From: Protonemura montana
Lineage: Eukaryota > Arthropoda > Insecta > Plecoptera > Nemouridae
NCBI GenBank assembly: GCA_947568835.1
Contig: OX387609.1
Span: 934,001 to 998,000, forward strand
Length of the DNA: 64,000 nt
Direction of reading: 5' to 3'
Under the pieces are notes generated by a model. The model was not told where the DNA came from. It worked only from the letters and a program-made list of their open reading frames with translations, and made no database searches. Positions 24,101 to 31,914 of this stretch are shown here, one piece after another. How positions within the stretch are numbered: position 1 is the stretch's first letter; each line of letters opens with the position of its first letter. Position numbers and translations under genes: made by a program.

Positions 24101-24434
24101 GCGAGTGAAGTTGCTGTCGAGAGGTTGATAAGCAAGGCGAGTGAAGTTGCTGTCGAGAGGTTGATAAGCAAGGCGAGTGAAGTTGGTGTCGAGAGGTTGA
24201 TAAGCAAGGCGAGTGAAGTTGGTGTCGAGAGGTTGATAAGCAAGGCGAGTGAATTAAAAGACTCAATTTTCCCCAGGTTTTTGGATGGTGCACTGCCATT
24301 ACATCTATCACCAAGCTATTGGGATGCACCTGGTCCTTCAGGTTGGAGAACTCGATGAGATGCCGAGTCCTCCTCCAGGGTTTCCCACCTGTGGGAACTT
24401 CGTGGGACGCGTGAACGTAGCGCCGTTTGTTTAG
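11985..24434 (+). CDS. Laccase-type multicopper oxidase, 5'-incomplete, 11 exons
   Basis: Multicopper oxidase that oxidises phenols or catechols with reduction of O2 to water. Exons: 11985-12141, 12757-12877, 13117-13327, 15396-15631, 18432-18560, 19058-19235, 19842-20032, 22012-22204, 22456-22659, 23005-23235, 24277-24434. All junctions are GT-AG and in phase, giving about 669 residues and a TAG stop. A Cys-rich N-terminal segment (CDRACVQG, ACGLCPTVQSDC) precedes three cupredoxin domains. Copper motifs: IHFHG, HFWHSH, HPFHVHGHKF and HCHYIYHQAIGM, the last with an axial Met 10 residues after the Cys. The arrangement and CVTADG...NRRLPGPSIQV are typical of arthropod laccases, used in cuticle tanning or diet/iron chemistry; which role applies here cannot be read. 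The signal-peptide exon was not found, so it probably lies further upstream. Nearly every larger intron holds a minisatellite or SINE. Confidence 0.93.
12142..12756 (-). mobile_element. 5S SINE in laccase intron (about 12160-12660)
   Basis: Minus-strand SINE: tail at 12160, body through the GTGCCGGCACG section, two 91-bp 5S units, and the 5S start near 12640-12660 (TTAACTTCGG then ACCGTTCGG). The rest of the intron is unremarkable. Confidence 0.85.
12757..12877 (+). CDS. Laccase exon: Cys-rich to first cupredoxin strand
   Basis: Encodes ACGLCPTVQSDCDNPQCVTA and continues to LPGPSIQ. The last 14 bp of the exon and its donor are tandemly repeated downstream. Confidence 0.93.
12864..12995. repeat. 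44-bp tandem triplication of exon end and 5' splice site
   Basis: GGCCTTCTATACAG|GTAGTT occurs at 12864, 12908 and 12952 (the last with TTT for TAT), giving GT donors at 12878, 12922 and 12966. The first is the one that keeps reading phase with the next exon. Confidence 0.9.
13117..13327 (+). CDS. Laccase exon: copper motifs L1 and L2
   Basis: Encodes VCLGDRVVVDVHNVMPGR, then TTIHFHGVLQ (type 2/3 ligands) and GTHFWHSHDG (type 3 ligands). Donor GTGAGTTTAC, phase 1. Confidence 0.95.
13905..15285. repeat. 14-bp minisatellite, about 100 copies, with 11-bp variants
   Basis: Unit CACATAATGGCTAG fills most of laccase intron 13328-15395. Scattered units lack TGG and read CACATAACTAG (11 bp), and some have CTTG for CTAG. 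The variants recur in local runs (for example 14500-14770), suggesting block amplification. Confidence 0.97.
15396..15631 (+). CDS. Laccase exon: after L2
   Basis: Encodes FQKMDGLQGSLIVRKP and continues to YLVNGRGRVSPPIE. Acceptor AATTGCAG, donor GTAACTAC, phase 0. Confidence 0.93.
15708..18295 (+). repeat. 114-bp satellite, about 22 copies, in laccase intron
   Basis: Unit starts CGTGGTAACATAAGATAGCA and ends GCTAGGCCATGATATACC. The period was measured at 114 between successive starts 15708, 15822 and 15936. A few units are shortened (for example near 17400 and 17850). The last unit breaks at AATAAACTTTTTTTT. Confidence 0.97.
18432..18560 (+). CDS. Laccase exon: linker in second domain
   Basis: 43 codons, SATNKGKNGYGVKTKRQPLQ and on to LNRQESK. 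Acceptor GGGTTGCAG, donor GTATACTAG, phase 0 on both sides. Confidence 0.9.
18595..18905 (-). repeat. Four 91-bp 5S-derived units
   Basis: Minus-strand 5S-SINE head units (GCAGTGTTGCTTAACTTTCA, CATGTGTATGATGGTCACCC) ending at the 5S start near 18905. No SINE body is present on the 3' side, so it is a truncated or recombined copy. Confidence 0.88.
19058..19235 (+). CDS. Laccase exon: second cupredoxin domain
   Basis: Encodes VPLTTYTIQHGRRYRFRLIG and on to YADRIVIMPG. Donor at 19236 (GTGAGACT), leaving G of a Gly codon. Confidence 0.93.
19270..19835 (+). repeat. 63-bp minisatellite, about 9 copies, inside a stop-free in-frame intron
   Basis: The unit, with CATCGATACACAAGCACTGG and GGCATGGACGCTATAGCC, fills intron 19236-19841. 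That intron is 606 nt, a multiple of three, and has no stop in the laccase frame. Read through, it would give a 21-residue repeat (DTQALAWHGRYSRRMC core). Confidence 0.95.
19842..20032 (+). CDS. Laccase exon: second domain, after IMPG
   Basis: Splicing gives IMPG|ERFDFILEARQ, the usual laccase sequence, which fixes acceptor TGTTTGCAG at 19841. Continues WIQVRGMGPCADRNTSGVAV and on to NPQGLA. Donor GTAGGTGGC. Confidence 0.95.
20110..21605 (+). repeat. 47-bp minisatellite, about 31 copies, in laccase intron
   Basis: Unit GTTGAGTGTGCAGGTTCTAG plus GTAGAGACAGAACGTTAATG and TTAAACC. One unit near 21215 is shortened. Each unit contains CAG|GT and TAG|GTAGAG, which look like weak splice sites. Confidence 0.97.
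22012..22204 (+). CDS. Laccase exon: between second and third domains
   Basis: Encodes ILNPIDSKCGPQDHNICVNQ and on to FSPGVYQRFL. Acceptor CTTTCCTCCAG, donor GTGAGTCGAC, phase 1. Confidence 0.93.
22456..22659 (+). CDS. Laccase exon: third cupredoxin domain
   Basis: Encodes PVVPVLVTAHMNNISNVLGS and on to CECLHKVKVPLNALVEMVIADA. Acceptor CCTTCCGCAG, donor GTGCGTCACC, phase 1. Confidence 0.93.
23005..23235 (+). CDS. Laccase exon: copper motif L3
   Basis: Encodes TPAGVLTHPFHVHGHKFHVL, holding one type 1 and two trinuclear-site His ligands, and on to AVIRFLADNP. Donor GTACTCG, phase 1. Confidence 0.95.
23281..24262 (-). mobile_element. SINE copy whose body holds a 36-bp expansion (about 19 units)
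   Basis: The minus-strand SINE tail begins near 23290 (GTTTAACGACGC) and the body runs to about 23560. Then the segment GTCGAGAGGTTGATAAGCAA plus GGCGAGTGAAGTTGGT, single-copy in other SINEs, repeats about 19 times (36 bp) up to the polypyrimidine tract of the last laccase exon. The 5S head is absent. The period of 36 keeps several frames open; they are not genes. Confidence 0.92.
24277..24434 (+). CDS. Laccase last exon: copper motif L4 and stop
   Basis: Encodes GFWMVHCHYIYHQAIGMHLV, with the type 1 Cys, His ligands and axial Met, and on to FVGRVNVAPFV and TAG. Confidence 0.95.
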
Positions 24435-26030
24435 AACTCGATGCTGGTTTCCGTGCAGGGACATGTGGATATGAGGATGAATGCGTGGCCCTTTGTCAGA
24501 ATCATAATCCTTGCTGAGGTTGGGTGCTTGAAATTATTTATTTCATAGAAAAAATGTTATTTATTATTTTTGTTTTTGTTTAAATGAAATCGTTAATATT
24601 TGTACTCAAACTAAGGTGGCCAAACATTTTTAAACAATTGACAGAAGGTAGAAAATTGCACCCCTTATTGGAATTCCTGGTGAAGTGTTCCTGTCATGAT
24701 TTTACTATTTGGATTGAATGTTTATTAATGTGACTTATGCCGGATGTTTGTTTTTAAAAAATCTGCCATTAGAAATAAGTTCAGACCTGATCAATCCAGG
24801 AAAATTTAAAACCCACTAAAAGTTGTGTTGAAACCTATCTTGTTATTATTTAGGTATTTCTGGTACAAATTGAAATGCCTTAGCATATTAGTTATTGATA
24901 TTTATTTATTTATAATTACCACTCATTGGCACAAATATTCTTGCTTTATCTTCTTGAACCTGTGCATGTCACAAAATATGGTATGTTTCACTTATTTTCA
25001 AGTGACTACTGCTAGGGTCTGGCCAGCAATGATCATGGATTATAAAGATGACCAATGAAGTGATTGTTTATGACGGGTTACCTTGGTTACCCACCACGAA
25101 TAAAGGCTGGGTATTGTCAAATAAATCAGTTGTAATGGGACAGTCAGGAGCTATTAAATCTCAAGTACCTACCGAACCCAAATCATAGAACAGTAGCGAC
25201 GAGGAAGGAAGCCACTGAATTCTACATTATTTATTCTGAACTCCACATTCTAAATTAGATTGATCGCCATGTCGTCAGGCAAGACGTGAACTCTACGACC
25301 TCCAGTGAGCAGTTGGTCAGACCAACTAACTCAGCACCACCAACAAAACAGGTATCCGTATCATAGTTTCACTTCTGGGAACGAAGCACTTGATGAAAAC
25401 TTTATTTTGTCCCGAGAATCCAGCTTCTAGGATTTGCAATGAGTTGATAACTATTTTATCAGCAACTTGAAGTAGTTTGTTGTGACTGAACGGTTTATTT
25501 TCCACTAAAATAAACAATTAGAGGCCGAGACAGGCTGCGTACATTAGCGCAAACATTTGCTTACCGGAACTATTTGCACGATTTGCTACGCGATCGTTTC
25601 GTAACCGAATTGAGATGTAAGGAGACGCAGAGCAAATTATTGGAAGAAGATGACCTAACGTTCAGTCAAGTGTACATACAGTAATTAGTTAGGAAATTAG
25701 TTAGTGTACCTACAGTAATTAGTTAGGAAATTAGTTAGTGTACCTACAGTAATTAGTTAGGAAATTAGCCAGTTCTGTGCGGTGAAAAACCAAACAACGG
25801 GATTGCAATTAAGTGGACGCAATGACAAAGAAGCTATGCAATAAATTTCATGAGATATTTCAGCCGAAAATGTCAAAAATAAAGCATTTCTATGCAAATA
25901 TATAACTAAAAGAAAATGTCCATCTGGTGTTTTATGAGGCTAGGCCAGTTCCGTTTGCCTTATTGGAGTGAGTGGTAAATGAGTTAGACTGTTTAGAAAT
26001 AGAGGGAATAATTCACAAGACACTTAGTGG
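24435..26030 (+). other. Laccase 3' UTR and intergenic sequence
   Basis: AT-rich without exons. Possible poly(A) signals AATAAA at 25099-25104 and 25120-25125 would end the laccase transcript. A 34-bp motif with GTACCTACAGTAATTAG is present three times near 25665-25765. Confidence 0.5.
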
Positions 26031-26089
26031 GCCACATTAACAAAAACTATTTCAACTGGGTTTTGAATGCTAAGTAAAAGGCTACTAAA

Positions 26090-26135
26090 TTTCCCGACGT
26101 TTCGCAACATATCCTAGTTACTTCTTCAGAGGTTT
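26090..26135 (-). ncRNA. Hammerhead-ribozyme-like motif of the Penelope-like element
   Basis: Minus strand reads CTGAAGA, then GTAAC-TAGGATAT-GTTGC, which can pair as a 5-bp stem II with one wobble, then GAAACGTCGGG. CUGANGA and GAAA are the hammerhead core, and such ribozymes are known in Penelope-like elements. Stem I/III pairing and the cleavage site were not resolved by eye, so activity is open. The copy near 62420 has a mutated core. Confidence 0.55.
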
Positions 26136-26382
26136 GAGCAGTCCTGACAATTTTCCAATAACAAAAGAACCACATAAAATTATAATAATTACCAAGTTCA
26201 AGCTTCCTAAATGCATCTAAACAAAATAATCAGGGTCAATAACTTAAAAACTAATAAATTATGTATTTTCTGAAATAAAATCCCGAACACATTGGTGTTT
26301 TTTAACTAACTAATTATGTGTTTGGAAAAAACGCCAATTTTTCGAGGTTGTCCTAACGTTATGTAATACAATCAAAATTTCC

Positions 26383-26922
26383 TTATTCATTACGTTTAGT
26401 TCTTAATCTACTCGTCCAAATATTTTCTTCTGGATTCTTTGTGCTGATTTCTTCTGTCTCCTCACTGATATTCTCTATTCTATTATTCTGTTGTAAAATT
26501 GTTCCCCAAGCTCTATCTAGTTGAAAACTATCATCTCTATTGAAGTTATTGGGCTGTTTTTTAATTGCTATTGCTTCTCTGACTTTTCTAGTGAATTTCC
26601 TATCATCTCGACATAAAATCCTTACCATGTCTATTTTAATGTGGAGTTTAAACTCATTCCCGTGTTCTGCACAAGCTGCTTGATTCAACTGGCTTTGTTT
26701 TTCCCCAACAATGCAAGATTGTTTTGCTAATCTTATGTGTCTTTCATGTTCCTTGACTCTTGTGCTAATTTTCCTACCTGTTTCTCCTTTGTAAACTTTT
26801 CCACACTCACAACTTGCCTCATAGACGCCTTTGCATTCTAATGGAATCTGATCCTTCACTGGTCTTACCATTGTACTTATTTTTCTATCTGCCCTAAATG
26901 CTGTACAAATCTGGTTTTTCAA
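26383..26922 (-). pseudogene. GIY-YIG endonuclease domain of the Penelope-like element
   Basis: 179-residue open frame. Residues about 32-65 hold GVYEASCECGKVYKGETGRK followed by a R..EH motif (TRVKEHERHI), the GIY-YIG core with a CxC as usual in Penelope-like elements; HGNEFKLH follows. It nicks DNA for retrotransposition in intact elements. Here it is cut off from the RT by a stop/frameshift. Confidence 0.85.
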
Positions 26923-27054
26923 TAGTACTTTTTTAATTTTCTCTCCTATCTTAGGTACATATGGTAAAACTGCAATGGATTTGATTTCATCTAAACTGTT
27001 TTCACTAATTCCCTTTTCAACTGTCTCAGAGTTTACTTTCCTAGTTTCTTTATT

Positions 27055-27297
27055 TTATAATCGGTTCATTTTTTCAAGTACTCTTCTTATTTCTTTGGTT
27101 TTATAATCATTTTGTTGAAAAATTGTCCTAAGTGTTTCTTTTTCTGCCTCGAAGTGTTCCTCATCTGTTAATCTCGCTGATCTTGTCGCTAATGTGTTAA
27201 GTACCCCGTGTTCTTGCCGAGGATGATGACATGAATGACAAGTATTGAATGTCAAATGAATCTGTCTTCCTAGAAGAGTGAGGTTATACCCAAACAA
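27055..27297 (-). pseudogene. RT thumb remnant of the Penelope-like element
   Basis: Short frame with CHSCHHPRQEHGVLNTLATR and then E...L...FQQNDYKTKEI, the family's conserved region after the RT fingers/palm. The catalytic palm is not present upstream; the 31-bp array begins instead. Confidence 0.75.
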
Positions 27298-27539
27298 AAT
27301 ATTGGAGAAACAAATCTCTTAAAAACTAGCTCTCAAAATCACAATTTGTACAATTAATCATCTTCTTTGACCTAGAATTTTAAAAGAGGAGGTCAGGATG
27401 TGGGAAAACTGAAAGGAAACGCACTTAATTTGTTTAGAACCATTGATTATTGCACTGAGATTGACAGGACTGCGTGCAAGTGCGTAGAGCACTGCTAGAA
27501 GGGCGCCAAGAACAGCGCGTTAGCTTTTTATCAAGAGAG

Positions 27540-30068
27540 TCCCTGCATCTAAACGTTGACAGTTTGACAGTCCCTGCATCTAAACGTTGACAGTTTGACA
27601 GTCCCTGCATCTAAACGTTGACAGTTTGACAGTCCCTGCATCCAAACGTTGACAGTTTGACAGTCCCTGCACCCAAACATTGACAGTTTGACAGTCCCTG
27701 CACCCAAACGTTGACAGTTTGACAGTCCCTGCATCTAAACGTTGACAGTTTGACAGTCCCTGCACCTAAACGTTGACAGTTTGACAGTCCCTGCATCTAA
27801 ACGTTGACAGTTTGACAGTCCCTGCATCCAAACGTTGACAGTTTGACAGTCCCTGCACCCAAACGTTGACAGTGTGACAGTCCCTGCACCCAAACGTTGA
27901 CAGTTTGACAGTCCCTGCATCTAAACGTTGACAGTTTGACAGTCCCTGCATCTAAACGTTGACAGTGTGACAGTCCCTGCATCTAAACGTTGACAGTTTG
28001 ACAGTCCCTGCACCTAAACTTTGACAGTTTGACAGTCCCTGCACCTAAACGTTGACAGTGTGACAGTCCCTGCACCTAAAATGACAGTTTGACAGTCCCT
28101 GCACCTAAACGTTGACAGTGTGACGGTCCCTGCACCTAAACGTTGACAGTGTGACGGTCCCTGCACCTAAACGTTGACAGTTTGACAGTCCCTGCATCCA
28201 AACGTTGACAGTTTGACAGTCCCTGCATCTAAACGTTGACAGTTTGACAGTCCCTGCATCTAAACGTTGACAGTTTGACAGTCCCTGCATCCAAACGTTG
28301 ACAGTTTGACAGTCCCTGCACCCAAACATTGACAGTTTGACAGTCCCTGCACCCAAACGTTGACAGTTTGACAGTCCCTGCATCTAAACGTTGACAGTTT
28401 GACAGTCCCTGCACCTAAACGTTGACAGTTTGACAGTCCCTGCATCTAAACGTTGACAGTTTGACAGTCCCTGCATCCAAACGTTGACAGTTTGACAGTC
28501 CCTGCACCCAAACGTTGACAGTGTGACAGTCCCTGCACCCAAACGTTGACAGTTTGACAGTCCCTGCATCTAAACGTTGACAGTTTGACAGTCCCTGCAT
28601 CTAAACGTTGACAGTGTGACAGTTCCTGCATCTAAACGTTGACAGTTTGACAGTCCCTGCACCTAAACGTTGACAGTTTGACAGTCCCTGCACCTAAACG
28701 TTGAAAATGTGACAGTCCCTGCACCTAAACGTTGACAGTTTGACAGTCCCTGCACCTAAACGTTGACAGTGTGACGGTCCCTGCACCTAAACGTTGACAG
28801 TGTGACGGTCCCTGCACCTAAACGTTGACAGTTTGACAGTCCCTGCATCCAAACGTTGACAGTGTGACAGTCCCTGCATCCAAACGTTGACAGTGTGACA
28901 GTCCCTGCATCCAAACGTTGACAGTGTGACAGTCCATGCACCCAAACGTTGACAGTTTGACAGTCCCTGCACCCAAACATTGACAGTGTGACAGTCCCTG
29001 CACCCAAACGTTGACAGTGTGACAGTCCCTGCATCCAAACGTTGACAGTGTGACAGTCCCTGCATCTAAACGTTGACAGTGTGACAGTCCCTGCACCCAA
29101 ACGTTGACAGTTTGACAGTCCCTGCACCCAAACATTGACAGTGTGACAGTCCCTGCATCTAAACGTTGACAGTGTGACGGTCCCTGCACCTAAACGTTGA
29201 CAGTTTGACAGTCCCTGCACCTAAACGTTGACAGTGTGACGGTCCCTGCACCTAAACGTTGACAGTTTGACAGTCCCTGCACCTAAACGTTGACAGTGTG
29301 ACGGTCCCTGCACCTAAACGTTGACAGTTTGACAGTCCCTGCACCTAAACGTTGACAGTGTGACGGTCCCTGCACCTAAACGTTGACAGTGTGACAGTCT
29401 CTGCATCCAAACGTTGACAGTGTGACAGTCCCTGCATCTAAACGTTAACAGTGTGACGGTCCTTGCACCCAAACGTTGACAGTTTGACAGTCCCTGCACC
29501 CAAACATTGACAGTGTGACAGTCTTTGCACCCAAACGTTGACAGTGTGACAGTCCCTGCATCCAAACGTTGACAGTGTGACAGTCCCTGCATCTAAACGT
29601 TGACAGTGTGACAGTCCCTGCACCCAAACGTTGACAGTTTGACAGTCCCTGCACCCAAACATTGACAGTGTGACAGTCCCTGCATCTAAACGTTGACAGT
29701 GTGACGGTCCCTGCACCTAAACGTTGACAGTTTGACAGTCCCTGCACCTAAACGTTGACAGTGTGACGGTCCCTGCACCTAAACTTTGACAGTGTGACGG
29801 TCCCTGCACCTAAACGTTGACAGTGTGACAGTCCCTGCACCCAAACGTTGACAGTGTGACAGTCCCTGCATCCAAACGTTGACAGTGTGACAGTCCCTGC
29901 ATCCAAACGTTGACAGTGTGACAGTCCCTGCATCCAAACGTTGACAGTGTGACAGTCCCTGCATCCAAACGTTGACAGTGTGACGGTCCTTGCACCCAAA
30001 CGTTGACAGTGTGACAGTCCCTGCATCCAAACGTTGACAGTGTGACAGTCCCTGCACCCAAACGTTGA
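27540..30068. repeat. 31-bp minisatellite, about 81 copies, with higher-order duplication
   Basis: Unit GTCCCTGCATCTAAACGTTG plus ACAGTTTGACA. Variable sites (CATC/CACC, TAAA/CAAA, TTTGAC/GTGAC, ACAG/ACGG) form patterns. The pattern at about 27550-28000 recurs about 649 bp later at 28200-28650. Confidence 0.97.
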
Positions 30069-30370
30069 GACCTAGAGAGTCAAATTTGACTTCGGAATGC
30101 AAGTTTGACGTCAGCTGTCAAGAATTAAGAATTCTAGAAACCGGAAGTTCTCTTTGAATCCATTTTGTTGCATCGTAATTTCTTTGTTCAGACCTCACAA
30201 AAAAATATCGCAGATGCTAAAAAAAAAATATATGCACGATCGAATCGATGCATGTTTGGAAAGAAAGAACGTTTGAATGAAAATAAAGCTTTCTAAGAAA
30301 GATTCCATAAGCATCTGTTTCCTAATGAAGTGTTGAAAACATGAACCCTGGTCCATTTGTGCATAACAAA

Positions 30371-31771
30371 AGTCCCCCAGACAGAGACAGAGACAGGAGT
30401 ACAGGGACTGCCATGTTATAAATGAAGTCCCCCAACTCATGCACTTGTATACCAAGAGTTGACAGAGACAGAGACAGGAGTACAGGGACTGCCATGTTAT
30501 AAATGAAGTCCCCTAACTGATGGACTTGTATACCAAGAGTTGACAGAGACAGAGACAGGAGTACAGGGACTGCCATGTTATAAATGAAGTCCCCCAACTG
30601 ATGGACTTGTATACCAAGAGTTGACAGAGACAGAGACAGGAGTACAGGGACTGCCATGTTATAAATGAAGTCCCCCAACTCATGCACTTGTATACTAAGA
30701 GTTGACAGAGACAGAGACAGGAGTACAGGGACTGCCATGTTATAAATGAAGTCCCCCAACTCATGCACTTGTATACCAAGAGTTGACAGAGACAGAGACA
30801 GGAGTACAGGGACTGCCATGTTATAAATGAAGTCCCCCAACTGATGGACTTGTATACCAAGAGTTGACAGAGACAGAGACAGGAGTACAGGGACTGCCAT
30901 GTTATAAATGAAGTCCCCCAACTCATGCACTTGTATACCAAGAGTTGACAGAGACAGAGACAGGAGTACAGGGACTGCCATGTTATAAATGAAGTCCCCC
31001 AACTCATGCACTTGTATACCAAGAGTTGACAGAGACAGAGACAGGAGTACAGGGACTGCCATGTTATAAATGAAGTCCCCCAACTCATGCACTTGTATAC
31101 CAAGAGTTGACAGAGACAGAGACAGGAGTACAGGGACTGCCATGTTATAAATGAAGTCCCCCAACTCATGCACTTGTATACCAAGAGTTGACAGAGACAG
31201 AGACAGGAGTACAGGGACTGCCATGTTATAAATGAAGTCCCCTAACTGATGGACTTGTATACCAAGAGTTGACAGAGACAGAGACAGGAGTACAGGGACT
31301 GCCATGTTATAAATGAAGTCCCCCAACTGATGGACTTGTATACCAAGAGTTGACAGAGACAGAGACAGGAGTACAGGGACTGCCATGTTATAAATGAAGT
31401 CCCCCAACTGATGGACTTGTATACCAAGAGTTGACAGAGACAGAGACAGGAGTACAGGGACTGCCATGTTATAAATGAAGTCCCCCAACTCATGCACTTG
31501 TATACCAAGAGTTGACAGAGACAGAGACAGGAGTACAGGGACTGCCATGTTATAAATGAAGTCCCCCAACTCATGCACTTGTATACTAAGAGTTGACAGA
31601 GACAGAGACAGGAGTACAGGGACTGCCATGTTATAAATGAAGTCCCTCAACTCATGCACTTGTATACCAAGAGTTGACAGAGACAGAGATAGGAGTTCAG
31701 GGACTGCCATGTTATAAATGAAGTCCCCTAGACAGAGACAGAGACAGGAGTACAGGGACTCTCATGTTATA
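30371..31771. repeat. 81-bp minisatellite, about 17 copies
   Basis: Unit of GAGTTGACAGAGACAGAGAC, GGGACTGCCATGTTATAAAT and CTCATGCACTTGTATACC. The minus strand is open over the whole array because 81 is a multiple of three, giving a 27-residue hydrophobic repeat (MAVPVLLSLSLSTLG core); I do not count it as a gene. It lies just downstream of the proposed 3' end of the NACHT-WD40 coding region, so it may be in its 3' UTR. Confidence 0.95.
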
Positions 31772-31885
31772 AATGAAGATAGAAGTCGATTTTCATCGCG
31801 TAGATTAATGATGTGTCGTCACGAGTAGTCTAAGTTTCTATCACAATGAGGAAGGTTGACGGTTGCGGCGGCGAGAAGCGGAAGC

Positions 31886-31914
31886 TCACACGCACATGCG
31901 GTCGCCAGGAAGGT
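31886..31914 (-). CDS. NWD possible last coding exon
   Basis: Acceptor TTCTTCCCGATTTCAG, then DLPGDRMCV and TGA, in phase with the exon at 33075. Very short, so support is only splice site, phase and an immediate stop. Confidence 0.45.

Larger units (their letters stand above)
26030..27300 (-). mobile_element. Decayed Penelope-like retroelement, 3' part
   Basis: In minus-strand order: an RT C-terminal (thumb) remnant at 27297-27055, a GIY-YIG endonuclease reading frame at 26922-26383, a non-coding 3' region with a hammerhead-like motif, and an end at AACTATTTTTGTTAA-like sequence near 26030. The RT and endonuclease pieces are in different frames, so it is disabled. The order RT then GIY-YIG is diagnostic for endonuclease-bearing Penelope-like elements. 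A shorter relative of the 3' end lies at 62150-62500. Confidence 0.85.

Noticed and set aside
23260-24464. Long open frames (283-327 codons) on both strands
   Set aside because: Product of the 36-bp SINE-derived array, open in several frames at once.
20110-30068. CRISPR-like arrays (47-bp and 31-bp repeats)
   Set aside because: Units are directly tandem with no unique spacers, and the sequence is eukaryotic with introns.
30322-31710. Long minus-strand open frame of 462 codons with 27-residue hydrophobic repeats
   Set aside because: The 81-bp period is a multiple of three and the unit lacks stops, so openness is automatic. No splice signals, homology or non-repeat coding flanks were seen.
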